From positions 434,001 through 498,000 of the forward strand of contig NZ_CP033077.1 in assembly GCF_003716875.1 (NCBI RefSeq): a DNA stretch of 64,000 nucleotides. The letters run 5' to 3'. This stretch comes from Vibrio zhugei. Its GTDB lineage: Bacteria; Pseudomonadota; Gammaproteobacteria; Enterobacterales; Vibrionaceae. The notes below the pieces were generated by a model that was not told the origin of the DNA, ran no database searches, and saw only the letters and a list, made by a program, of their open reading frames with translations. Positions within the stretch are counted from its first letter, which is position 1; each line of letters begins with the position of its first letter. The position numbers and the translations under genes are program-made. Shown here one piece after another: positions 25,670-34,471 of the stretch.

Positions 25670-27010
25670 ATGTGGTTTACGCAAAAAACATCGTCAGACA
25701 AACAAACAAAGCAAACAAAGCAAACAAAGCAAACAAAGCAAACAAAGCAAACAAAGCAAACAGACAATGCTAATCAGCACGATGAACTCAAGGCCATTAA
25801 ACAGCACACGGCATATATCGAGTTCCACCCCGACGGTACTATCCTTGATGCCAATCAGCACTTCCTCGATACAAGCGGTTATCAATTGACAGACATTGTC
25901 GGTCAACACCATAAAATATTTTGTGATAGCTCGTACGTCGCCTCCTCTGACTACCGCGCCTTTTGGGATAAACTCGCCAGTGGACAGGCTCATAGCGGCA
26001 CCTTCAAACGGTTTCGTAAAAACGGAGAACCGCTCATTTTACAAGCCAATTATTTCCCTGTGACCGATCACGATAATAAAGTCATCAAGGTCATCAAAAT
26101 TTGCAGTGACGTCACCGAGTCAGCCAACGATTTACGTGCCAAAAATGCGGTGTTACAGGCACTCGATAAATCCCTTGCGGTCATCGAGTTTACAACGGAT
26201 GGTGTGATTCTGACCGCCAATCAGAACTTTCTCGATACCGTTGGCTACGCTTTAAACGAGATTCAACACCAGCACCATAAGCTGTTTTGCTTTGATGATT
26301 TCTATCAAGAAAACCCAGATTTTTGGATCCGATTAAAGCGAGGAGAGCACTTTACTGGACGTTTTAAACGCAAACACGCCAATGGTGATGCGATCTGGCT
26401 GGAAGCGACCTATAATCCCATCTTAGATCGCCACGGTCATGTGTATAAAGTCATTAAATTTGCCTCTGATATCAGTAAAAGCGTCAACCTCTCCACCCAA
26501 GCTGTCGAAATGGCCGCAGCCATTTCTGAAGAAACCTCTCACATCACCGATTCAGCGATTAAAGTGTTAAATGATGCAGTCGCCACCTCACATACCGTCG
26601 CAGAGAAAGTCAAAGGCGCCAGTGGACTCGGTAAAGAGCTGATGGAACAATCCAAAAATATCAACGACATTGTCACGACCATTAACGGGATTGCCGGACA
26701 AACGAATCTGTTGGCTTTGAATGCCGCGATTGAAGCGGCTCGCGCTGGAGAAACAGGCCGAGGATTCGCCGTGGTGGCCGATGAAGTGCGTAAGCTGGCT
26801 TCTCGCACTTCTACCGCAACAGAAGAGATCTCGAATGTGGTCAATGACAACACCCAACTCATCAAAAACATGGGGCTGAATTTAGAGTCCGTTAATAATG
26901 TCGCACTACAAGGAGAAGGGGATATTCATACTGTGCAGCATGGACTCAATGACGTCAGCCAAGGGGTCGCTCGTTTTGTTGAAATCGTTGACCGTTTACG
27001 TCAAGAATGA
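25670..27010 (+). CDS. Soluble chemoreceptor with two PAS domains, BdlA-like
   Basis: 446 residues with no membrane segment. An N-terminal KQT tandem repeat (residues 11-31) is followed by two PAS domains: about 45-160 ([37 protein letters not shown]) and about 167-285 ([23 protein letters not shown]..). The MCP signalling domain (about 290-446) contains the tip [27 protein letters not shown]. The PAS-PAS-MCP layout without membrane anchors is that of P. aeruginosa BdlA and energy/redox sensors. AAGGAAGACTTATCT precedes ATG. The protein is shorter at the C-terminal side than membrane MCPs, so it may belong to a short cytoplasmic MCP class. Confidence 0.85.
   Translation: MWFTQKTSSDKQTKQTKQTKQTKQTKQTKQTDNANQHDELKAIKQHTAYIEFHPDGTILDANQHFLDTSGYQLTDIVGQHHKIFCDSSYVASSDYRAFWDKLASGQAHSGTFKRFRKNGEPLILQANYFPVTDHDNKVIKVIKICSDVTESANDLRAKNAVLQALDKSLAVIEFTTDGVILTANQNFLDTVGYALNEIQHQHHKLFCFDDFYQENPDFWIRLKRGEHFTGRFKRKHANGDAIWLEATYNPILDRHGHVYKVIKFASDISKSVNLSTQAVEMAAAISEETSHITDSAIKVLNDAVATSHTVAEKVKGASGLGKELMEQSKNINDIVTTINGIAGQTNLLALNAAIEAARAGETGRGFAVVADEVRKLASRTSTATEEISNVVNDNTQLIKNMGLNLESVNNVALQGEGDIHTVQHGLNDVSQGVARFVEIVDRLRQE
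25700..25762 (+). repeat. 9-bp tandem repeat (KQT)7 in the chemoreceptor N terminus
   Basis: Seven back-to-back units of 9 bp (AAGCAAACA, the first being AAACAAACA), each coding Lys-Gln-Thr. Units are identical apart from the first. Copy-number change keeps the frame, so this can expand or shrink without breaking the protein. Confidence 0.95.
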
Positions 27011-27313
27011 TCTTTCTAGGGCAAGAAACTCACCCTGATAATAGGCTTGCGCCCAGCGAAGAGACCGAGGCTAAACTACCGCACGGACGATTTCATAAAA
27101 AAGAAAAATAACGCTGGTAATTTCTAACGCAGCCTGTATAGTTACTACCAGCTCTTACAAATGAGCTATTAGAAAGTGAAAATTAAGTACAAGTGTTATC
27201 CCAGTGTTACTTCGATGTATATCGATGCTTCGGCGATTGCTTCTTCTTCATGATCCAGATAATAGCGTTTGTCACAGCACACATGTAAATTACAATATAT
27301 CGAGGTATTACCT

Positions 27314-27523
27314 ATGTCTAAAATGACTGGTTCAGTAAAATGGTTCAACGAAACTAAAGGTTTCGGTTTCATCACTCAAGACAACGGCGGCGATGACGTG
27401 TTTGTTCACTTCAACTCTATCGTAGCAGACGGCTTTAAAACTCTTGCTGAAGGTCAAAAAGTAAGCTTTGACCTAGAACAAGGTAAAAAAGGCCCTCAAG
27501 CAGCTAACGTTGTTGGTCAATAA
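27314..27523 (+). CDS. CspA-family cold shock protein
   Basis: 69-residue single-domain OB-fold RNA/DNA chaperone. RNP1 (KGFGFI) and RNP2 (VFVHF) are present, as is [16 protein letters not shown]. The start at [10 protein letters not shown] matches the family, and an earlier in-frame start is rejected. The 300-bp region upstream has no gene and probably carries the long thermo-regulated 5-prime leader usual for cspA. A clean terminator follows. Which Csp paralogue this is cannot be said from one copy. Confidence 0.93.
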   Translation: MSKMTGSVKWFNETKGFGFITQDNGGDDVFVHFNSIVADGFKTLAEGQKVSFDLEQGKKGPQAANVVGQ

Positions 27524-27553
27524 GCTCTCAGCTTATTAAGCCTAAAGAATTCG

Positions 27554-27585
27554 ATGGTGTGGTCTTAGACCGCACCATTTTTTTT
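27554..27585 (+). terminator. Terminator of the cold shock gene
   Basis: Stem ATGGTGTGGTC / GACCGCACCAT (one mismatch) with loop TTA, followed by eight T. Confidence 0.92.
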
Positions 27586-27679
27586 GCCTGTCATTCCTAT
27601 TCAATTATTCAATTATTCAATCCCCTTACCAACGGCAAGTTCACATTCCATCTCTTTATTGTCTATGATGACTTGTTGT

Positions 27680-28786
27680 CTATGATGACGTCTCATCCGG
27701 CTCAGGGTTTTTAGGTGGCGGGAAAGCTTCTGTATTAATCTCAGCGCGTACTCTCGGAAAGCTGTGTGGGTAATGCTCTTGGATGTACCCAATCATTGCT
27801 TCACGCACATAACAACGCAGATCCCATGCCATGGGTGAATTTTTTGCCGTCATCAATAAACGAATTGTCATGGTTTTTTCTGAACAATCGGTCACTTGAA
27901 ACGCTTTCGCTGATTTATCCCACATCTCTGTGCCTTCTAGCACTTCATCAAAATACTGCCTTAATGGCTCAAGCGGCATCGAGTAATCGACATACAAATT
28001 CACCGCTCCCAAAATTTGGGCGGTATTTCTGGTCCAGTTCTGAAATGCATTCTCGGTGAAATACGTGATCGGCAATACCAGTCGGCGCAAATCCCAAATT
28101 TTCACTACGACATACGTCAAGTTAATTTCTTCAATCCACCCCCACTCGCCTTCAACCACCACGGCATCATCAATCTTAATCGGTTGAGTGAATGCAATTT
28201 GAATCCCTGAGAATAAGTTCGCTAATGACTTTTGCAGCGCAAAACCAATGATAATCCCCGCGACACCAGCACCTGTGAGAATGGTGGTACCATACTGACG
28301 AACACTATCAAAATTTAATAAGATCATGCCTATCGCCAAAATGGTAATAATGACCAGAGCCACTTTTTTCACGTATATGATTTGCGTCCGGGCTTTCCGA
28401 GCCTTTAAGTTATCCGCATGAGAAATGTCGTAGCGCCGAAATAACACATCTTCGACCACTTTCACCATACTGGTCGCGATCATGGCAAAAGACAGCACGA
28501 TAATAATTTGTAAGATTTCTTCAAAAATGGCTTCCTCTTCTGGCGAAAGAGGCAATTGCTGCGAACCAAGATGCAGTAATATGGCGGGAACAAATAAAAA
28601 CCAACGTTGTTTTAAATGCTGCTGTAAGGAGTTGAAGACAAAACGGTTACTGCGTTTAGTGTTATATTTTAACGTGAATAAAACCAAAAAACGCACCACG
28701 AATCCGACCACCAGCGCAAGCACGATAAACGCCGCCGTAGCCAAATAAGGATAAGCATTGATGAGGTATTCTATTTTATTGTTCAT
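27680..28786 (-). CDS. Small-conductance mechanosensitive channel (MscS family)
   Basis: 368 residues with four to five membrane segments. The pore helix region is TTILTGAGVAGIIIGFALQKSLANLFSGI and is followed by the MscS beta domain (IKIDDAVVVEGEWGWIEEINLTYVVVKIWDLRRLVLPITYF, landmarks) and a C-terminal domain. Length and topology suit YbdG/YbiO-size MscS homologues. It releases solutes on hypo-osmotic shock. Its tail carries a small tandem duplication of a 13-base unit that spans the stop codon (27661-27690). Confidence 0.88.
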   Translation of the reverse strand: MNNKIEYLINAYPYLATAAFIVLALVVGFVVRFLVLFTLKYNTKRSNRFVFNSLQQHLKQRWFLFVPAILLHLGSQQLPLSPEEEAIFEEILQIIIVLSFAMIATSMVKVVEDVLFRRYDISHADNLKARKARTQIIYVKKVALVIITILAIGMILLNFDSVRQYGTTILTGAGVAGIIIGFALQKSLANLFSGIQIAFTQPIKIDDAVVVEGEWGWIEEINLTYVVVKIWDLRRLVLPITYFTENAFQNWTRNTAQILGAVNLYVDYSMPLEPLRQYFDEVLEGTEMWDKSAKAFQVTDCSEKTMTIRLLMTAKNSPMAWDLRCYVREAMIGYIQEHYPHSFPRVRAEINTEAFPPPKNPEPDETSS

Positions 28787-28897
28787 CTTAAAACTGTAAG
28801 CAGGGATCGATAAACAAGCAAGTTAATGAGCGTTAATTCACCATGGTATCTGACTTGATATCCATACATGCAAGCTCAATACGTGACTCGGCAAGAG

Positions 28898-28924
28898 AAA
28901 AAGCAGGCCTGTGAGGCCTGCTTT
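28898..28924 (-). terminator. Terminator of the aldehyde dehydrogenase gene
   Basis: Stem AAAGCAGGCCT / AGGCCTGCTTT with loop of 3, minus-strand T run on the distal side. About 10 bp after the stop at 28935. Confidence 0.88.
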
Positions 28925-28934
28925 ACTCGGGATA

Positions 28935-30338
28935 TTAAGACTCTAGGAAGGCTTTCATCGAGGCCAATTCTTCATCAGAATAAGGCGCTCGCAAACGTAA
29001 CCCAGACTCCCCTTTCGGCGTTTGCACCACAACCGGTTTCGCGTGGGTAAATTCACGGAAGCCATACACGCCATGGTAAGCCCCAATACCGGAACCACCG
29101 ACACCACCAAACGGCAAGTCATTGACTAAAGCATGGGTCATCACATCATTAATCACGAGTGCACCCGAGGTGGTATGTTGTGCGAATAAATCCTGATGTG
29201 CTGAATTATCACTAAAGAAATACGCCGCTAATGGGCGGTCATGCTCATTAATATAATTGATCGGTTCATACAATTAATCGTACGTTTTAACAGGCAAGAG
29301 TGGACCAAAGATTTCCTCTTGCATGATCGTCATGTCTTCGCTGACATTAAAGATAAGATGCACGGCCATCTTACGCGTTGTAGCATCATAATCTGGTTCA
29401 TTTTGTGGAGCTAAAGACACAATTTTCGCGCCTTTGTCACGGGCATCTTCCAAGACAGACACCAAACGTTCGAAATGGCGGTCAGTCACAATAGTCGTGT
29501 ACTGTTCATTGTCCATCATTGATGGGAAGCTTGTCTGCATAAACGCTTCACAGGCCGCTTGAAATTGGGACTCGCTGCCATTCGGGATCATAATGTAGTC
29601 TGGAGACATACAAATTTGTCCGGTATTAAACGTCTTAACGGTGAGTGTTCGATTCGCCGCAGTCGCGATATTGTATTCTCGGTCCACCACCACTGGAGAT
29701 TTCCCCCCCAGCTCTAATGTGACGGGCACTAAGTTTTCAGCCGCGGCACGCATAATGTGCTTACCCACAGCACCACTCCCGGTAAAGACCAGGTGGTCAA
29801 ATGGCAAAGCGCTGAACGCTTTACCAACATCAGGGCCGCCAGTCACCACCGTTAACTCGAGTGGATCAAAATATTTTGCCACCAGATCTTTGAGCAGTTC
29901 GGCTGTTTTCGGTGTTAGCTCAGAAGGCTTCAACATCGCACGGTTACCCGCAGCAAAAATGCCCGCGAGCGGACCGAAGGCGAGATTAATAGGGAAGTTC
30001 CATGGACTGATGACCCCCACCACACCAAGTGGCTGGTGTTGAACCCAAGCTTGGATGCCTCCATCGATATCATCAACGTGTTCAGGCTTCATCCATTCAT
30101 CAAGGTGGTCATGAGAATGTTTCAGAATCCCAATCGTGCTCATGATATCGGCTAGGATAGACTGATAATTACTGCGGTTACCAAAGTCGTCGCTCATCGC
30201 GTTGCTTAGCGCTTCATAGTTATCTTTGATCAATGCGATGGATTTCATCAAACGCTTTTTACGAGTTGAGATATCAGCAGGGCCTGAATCAAGATGGGCT
30301 TGTTTCATTGTACGTAACGTAGAATTGAGTTCAGACAT
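28935..30338 (-). pseudogene. Aldehyde dehydrogenase (CalB-like), in-frame TAA
   Basis: Full-length frame of about 467 residues broken by one TAA at 29274-29276. Upstream part (354 residues) contains the NAD-binding VVGVISPWNFPINLAFGPL, catalytic Glu in LELGGKSP and nucleophile Cys in FNTGQICMSPDYIM. The C-terminal part resumes in the same frame as LYEPINYINEHDRPLAAYFF and ends with the PFGGVGGSGIGAYHG motif. The profile fits coniferyl-type aldehyde dehydrogenases. The stop removes the last 112 residues, including part of the oligomerisation region, so activity is doubtful. The frame on each side of the stop is undisturbed, so a single base change is the simplest cause. Confidence 0.88.
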
Positions 30339-31091
30339 TCTTATGCTCCTAAAGTCGCAAGTGATGTTTAGATGGTACTGCTATCTAAATCAAGTCTGTA
30401 CTATGCTACCCAGAGATATCCCGCTCAGTGTTATGAAACCATAATAATCACGATCGATTATGTCAGAGTTTGTTCAATAAGTTATGGCAGCTTTGGCTTC
30501 GCCATCAAAATGATCGCCCGCTTCCATGGTTGGCGAGCACAATGAAGCGACCCACAAGCTGAGCCATCCATGACCAGAATCGACACAGGCTCATAGGCCA
30601 TACAGGCATTCTGCTTATAAAAAGTCATTCTTTATATTCGAGTCATGACAAGCCCCATGAGTCGCTTACCAATAGAGATCGCGTAACCGAACGTCTCGTT
30701 CACTCAAAAGGCGAGTTGCAAAGTCTGAATTATTGACTGTTCTCACAAAAGACAAAAACAATAAAAACCCATTAAAATCAATGAGAAAAATCAAATCACA
30801 CCAATTAAATCTATAAAAACCATAAGTGCCATAATTTTGTGATTTTAAATTGCTTTGGCTCGCATTTCGACAAACCTGACCTCTTTATGCTAACCAACAC
30901 GATACATTTCATTAACAAATGCAATCCGCTTGCATGCAGTGTATTGATTAATAAAGCAATGTTTCTTAACAACCATAACAAGTTTAAAGCATGTGCATTT
31001 AAACCAAAGACCGTCCAGTGACGGCGACACTGTCACCCTACATGATCGTTCGCCCCGCTTGGACAAAGGACAATAACAAAAGGAATGATTT
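30339..31091. other. 753-bp intergenic region upstream of tctC
   Basis: No gene I can support. A+T rich toward 30740-31000. Both flanking genes are transcribed away from it, so it carries two promoters. It could include binding sites for the CitB-type regulator encoded downstream, but I see no clear motif. Confidence 0.5.
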
Positions 31092-32078
31092 ATGCTGAAA
31101 GCGAGAAAACTGGTCATCGCTACCTTAATTGCCACCTCTTCATTGATGACCTTCAACAGTGCAAACGCTGCTGACTACCCGCCTAAAACCATCAACATGG
31201 TCGCGCCAAGCGGTGCAGGTGGCGGCTGGGATCTGACCATCCGCACCGTCGCTAAAACCCTAAAAGACACGGGCATTGTCAAGAGTAACCTTCCGGTCAT
31301 CAACCGTCCCGGCGGCGGTGGTGCGGTCAACCTCGCTTACATGCAAACCCAAAAAGGCAAAGGCGATTTGATTGCGGTCTATTCGCCGCCGCTCCTACTG
31401 ACCAATCTTACTGGTCTGACTCGCTACAGCTACAAAGATACAACGCCAATCGCAAGACTGATTACCGATTATGCCGCATTTGTGGTCCCGAGAAACTCGC
31501 GATATAAAACCATTAAAGATGTGATGGATGCGCTCAAAAAAGATCCCAAGTCCGTCAAAATTGGGGGCACTTCTGCGGCAGGATCCATGGATCACATCCA
31601 ATTCTTATTAGTCGCGAAAGCCGCTGGTGTCAAAGACCTTCGCAAGATTGACTATATCTCATTCCAAGACGGTAGCCTTGTTGCACAAGTCCTCGGTGGT
31701 CATGTCGACTTAATCTCAACTGGATTGGGTGATGTCTCTGAACTGGTGAAAAGTGGCAAATTACATGCCTTAGCGCAAACCGCGGACAAACGCGTCGGTG
31801 ACGGTGCCATAGCCGATATCCCAACCGTCAAAGAAAGTGGTATCGATGTCACTTTTGAAAACTGGCGTGGCTTATTTGCCCCTAAAGATATGCCAAAAGC
31901 GGCGCTCACCTACTGGCGTGAAGCCATTAAAAAGATGGTCAAAACCGATGAGTGGAAAGCGGCGCTGAAACGCAATGGATGGGGCAACGCCTATCAAGAT
32001 GATACCGAGTTCAAAACATTCTTGGGCAAAACCAATGAGCAGTATAAAACACTGATCAAAGAAGTGTTTGGCCGATAA
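31092..32078 (+). CDS. tctC: Tripartite tricarboxylate transporter binding protein TctC
   Basis: Periplasmic receptor of the TTT family (Bug/TctC), 328 residues. The signal peptide is MLKARKLVIATLIATSSLMT... and the mature protein begins ADYPPKTINMVAPSGAGGGW, containing the Bug ligand-binding loop. Other landmarks are PVINRPGGGGAVNLAYMQ and GGTSAAGSMDHIQ, and the tail has FKTFLGKTNEQYKTL. AAGGAATGATTT precedes ATG. Substrate class is citrate or other tri- or dicarboxylates. First of tctCBA, followed by an attenuator-like hairpin. Confidence 0.93.
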   Translation: MLKARKLVIATLIATSSLMTFNSANAADYPPKTINMVAPSGAGGGWDLTIRTVAKTLKDTGIVKSNLPVINRPGGGGAVNLAYMQTQKGKGDLIAVYSPPLLLTNLTGLTRYSYKDTTPIARLITDYAAFVVPRNSRYKTIKDVMDALKKDPKSVKIGGTSAAGSMDHIQFLLVAKAAGVKDLRKIDYISFQDGSLVAQVLGGHVDLISTGLGDVSELVKSGKLHALAQTADKRVGDGAIADIPTVKESGIDVTFENWRGLFAPKDMPKAALTYWREAIKKMVKTDEWKAALKRNGWGNAYQDDTEFKTFLGKTNEQYKTLIKEVFGR

Positions 32079-32110
32079 TCACACGGTAATCCCCGTCGCT
32101 TAATCAGCAT

Positions 32111-32136
32111 AAAAAGCGGTATCCATGCCGCTTTTT
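32111..32136 (+). terminator. Attenuator between tctC and tctB
   Basis: Stem AAAAAGCGG / CCGCTTTTT with 8-base loop. Sits 33-58 bases after the tctC stop and before tctB, so it probably reduces readthrough and keeps the binding protein in excess. Confidence 0.8.
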
Positions 32137-32172
32137 ACTCTATTAATTCAAGTAATCTCTACGAGTGATGTT

Positions 32173-32682
32173 ATGTCTCAATCGAAACACAGCACGACGT
32201 CCAAAAACGTCAACTGGGACGGCGCCACAGGCCTGTTTAGTATCGCCTTTGGTGGCGCTTATGGCGGCTACGCGCTATTACTTCCCCAGCCTATGTTTGG
32301 CAACCCTTATGAAGCCATTTTTATGCCTTTGGCCATTGCTGCCATTGCCATCATTATTGGTGTCTTATTGATAATCAAAGGAGGCATTCGCCCTTCATTA
32401 TCTGCGTTACAAGCTTTGCTGAACGAAAGTGAAACGCACAAAGCCAACCGCCGAAAGATTGCACTCACCTGTTTGATAAGTTTGGTTTATGCAGCCACGT
32501 TCGAACATTTGGGGTATGTGGTCAGCACCTTTATATTTATGTTTGCCATGTTATGGGTAACCTGTGGTGGCCAGCACTGGAAAAAAAGCGCCATCATTGC
32601 GGCCGCTTTTGCATTGGGCATCTATGGGCTCTTTAATCAGTTGCTCGCGGTGAACCTTCCCTCTTTTCCATTTTTGAATTAA
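32173..32682 (+). CDS. tctB: Tripartite tricarboxylate transporter small subunit TctB
   Basis: 169-residue membrane protein with about four helices (ATGLFSIAFGGAYGGYALLL, FMPLAIAAIAIIIGVLLIIKG, CLISLVYAATFEHLGYVVST, IIAAAFALGIYGLFNQLL). It matches the small integral subunit of TTT transporters in size and position. The start at 32173 (MSQSKHSTTSK) is preferred over the earlier in-frame codon because that one would lie in the hairpin tail. It is followed after 12 bp by tctA. Confidence 0.85.
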   Translation: MSQSKHSTTSKNVNWDGATGLFSIAFGGAYGGYALLLPQPMFGNPYEAIFMPLAIAAIAIIIGVLLIIKGGIRPSLSALQALLNESETHKANRRKIALTCLISLVYAATFEHLGYVVSTFIFMFAMLWVTCGGQHWKKSAIIAAAFALGIYGLFNQLLAVNLPSFPFLN

Positions 32683-32694
32683 CGGAGCAAAATC

Positions 32695-34206
32695 ATGACC
32701 GATATTTTTGCTAACTTAATGGATGGTTTTGGGGTCGCCCTGCAACCTTATTACCTGTTTTTAATCACCTTTGGCGGTATTCTCGGCACCATCATTGGGA
32801 TGTTACCTGGCCTAGGTCCAGCAACCGGCGTCGCGGTGTTGTTACCCATGACTTTCTCCATGGGGCCAACAGCCTCGCTGATTACCATGACAGGCGTGTA
32901 CATCGGTGCCATGTTTGGCGGGTCGCGCAGCTCTATTTTGATTAATACTCCTGGAGATGGCTCAGCACTGGCAGCCACCTTTGATGGTTATCCAATGGCC
33001 ATGAAAGGACGAGCTGAATCCGCGCTCGCGATTTCAGCGATCGCTTCGTTGATTGGCGGCACAATTGCGGCCGTATTGATGACGTTACTTGCCGAACCCG
33101 TCGCAAGCTTTGCGATAAAATTTGGCCCATCTGAATATTTCCTATTGATGGTTGCCGCGCTGACCATGACGATTTCCATGTCAAAAGGCAACATGCTCAA
33201 GGGCTTTTTGTCGATGTGCTTAGGGCTGGCCATTTCCACTGTCGGCATTGACGGTCAATCGGGCTTGCAGCGCTTTACCTTCGGAAATCTCGAGTTGCAA
33301 ACGGGCATCGATTTCTTAGTCGTCATTATTGGAATTTACGCGCTAGGCGAGGTATTTAAAAGCTTTAAAAGCTTATCCGATGGCAGTCAAAAAGTGCAAA
33401 CCAAATTCAAACGGATCTGGATCAATAAGCAAGATTGGCAACGTTCTAAGTGGCCCATTTTACGCAGTGCGCCAGTAGGATTCATTATCGGTGCGTTGCC
33501 AGGCGCGGGCGGTACAATGGCGTCGCTGGTCTGTTATAACAATGAAAAACAGCTGTCTAAACGAAAAGAAGAGTTTGGCCAAGGGGCGATTGAAGGTCTG
33601 GCGGCACCAGAGTCGGCGAACAATGCCGCCTCAATTGGCGCGATGATCCCCATGCTATCCCTCGGTGTCCCCGGCTCTGGCACGACCGCCGTTATGATGG
33701 GCGCCCTATTGATGTTAGGTATTCAGCCTGGACCACTGCTGTTTACGCAACATCCAGACACGGCTTGGGGGTTAATTGCCAGTATGTTTGTGGCTAATAT
33801 CATCCTTGCCTTTGTCAATATCCCTCTGGCTGGCGTATTAGTCCGCTTACTGGCCATCCCCGCTCAAGTGCTCTATCCCATTGTTCTCGGGCTGGCCTTT
33901 GTTGGCTGCTATGCCATTAGCACCTCTGTCGTGGATTTCTATATTCTGACAATCTTAGGGATTGCCGGCGTCATCATGGGCCGAGTGAACATTCCAACCG
34001 CGCCGATGATCTTAGCCGCGATTGTCGGCAGTCAAATGGAACAATCTTTTCGACAGGCCTTTCGCATCTCCGATCAGGATTTAGGGACGTTTACTCAATC
34101 TGGGATTTCTCAAATTTTGTTAGTCGTGATTGCCTGTTCAGTCTTGTTTCCAATGCTGAGCTTTTTCATACACAAAAAATCGCCAACATCCGTGCATTTA
34201 CAGTGA
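32695..34206 (+). CDS. tctA: Tripartite tricarboxylate transporter large subunit TctA
   Basis: 503-residue inner-membrane carrier with about 12 helices. TTT family landmarks are GGILGTIIGMLPGLGPATGVAVLLP, GAMFGGSRSSILINTPGDGSAL, GALPGAGGTMASLVCYN and the second glycine-rich motif MLSLGVPGSGTTAVMMGALLMLGIQPGP. The family's duplicated structure is visible. Works with TctB and TctC, driven by ion gradient. Distance from tctB is 12 bp. Confidence 0.95.
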   Translation: MTDIFANLMDGFGVALQPYYLFLITFGGILGTIIGMLPGLGPATGVAVLLPMTFSMGPTASLITMTGVYIGAMFGGSRSSILINTPGDGSALAATFDGYPMAMKGRAESALAISAIASLIGGTIAAVLMTLLAEPVASFAIKFGPSEYFLLMVAALTMTISMSKGNMLKGFLSMCLGLAISTVGIDGQSGLQRFTFGNLELQTGIDFLVVIIGIYALGEVFKSFKSLSDGSQKVQTKFKRIWINKQDWQRSKWPILRSAPVGFIIGALPGAGGTMASLVCYNNEKQLSKRKEEFGQGAIEGLAAPESANNAASIGAMIPMLSLGVPGSGTTAVMMGALLMLGIQPGPLLFTQHPDTAWGLIASMFVANIILAFVNIPLAGVLVRLLAIPAQVLYPIVLGLAFVGCYAISTSVVDFYILTILGIAGVIMGRVNIPTAPMILAAIVGSQMEQSFRQAFRISDQDLGTFTQSGISQILLVVIACSVLFPMLSFFIHKKSPTSVHLQ

Positions 34207-34471
34207 CAATCATCGTGAATCCATCGGCCACTCTCCGTTGTTTCACAGCTAAATGACGCAACACATAAACCATGATGCCCAACTGACACTTGGGCATTGT
34301 TCATCACACAACAATCATCGCCCAACAGCGCCGCACTGGAGTGGCTGCGCACTTTATCCTCCGACAACCTCTACTTTTTCGTCCCACAACCTCAAACAGT
34401 GCAAGCTGTCACAGTGAAGCACGTCACTTTGTTTTATTCTGTTCGGCCACTATTTATATATTTATAACCCT

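Noticed and set aside
27600..27625. TATTCAAT direct repeats after the cold shock gene
   Set aside because: Only three short units in A/T-rich intergenic DNA; no function suggested.
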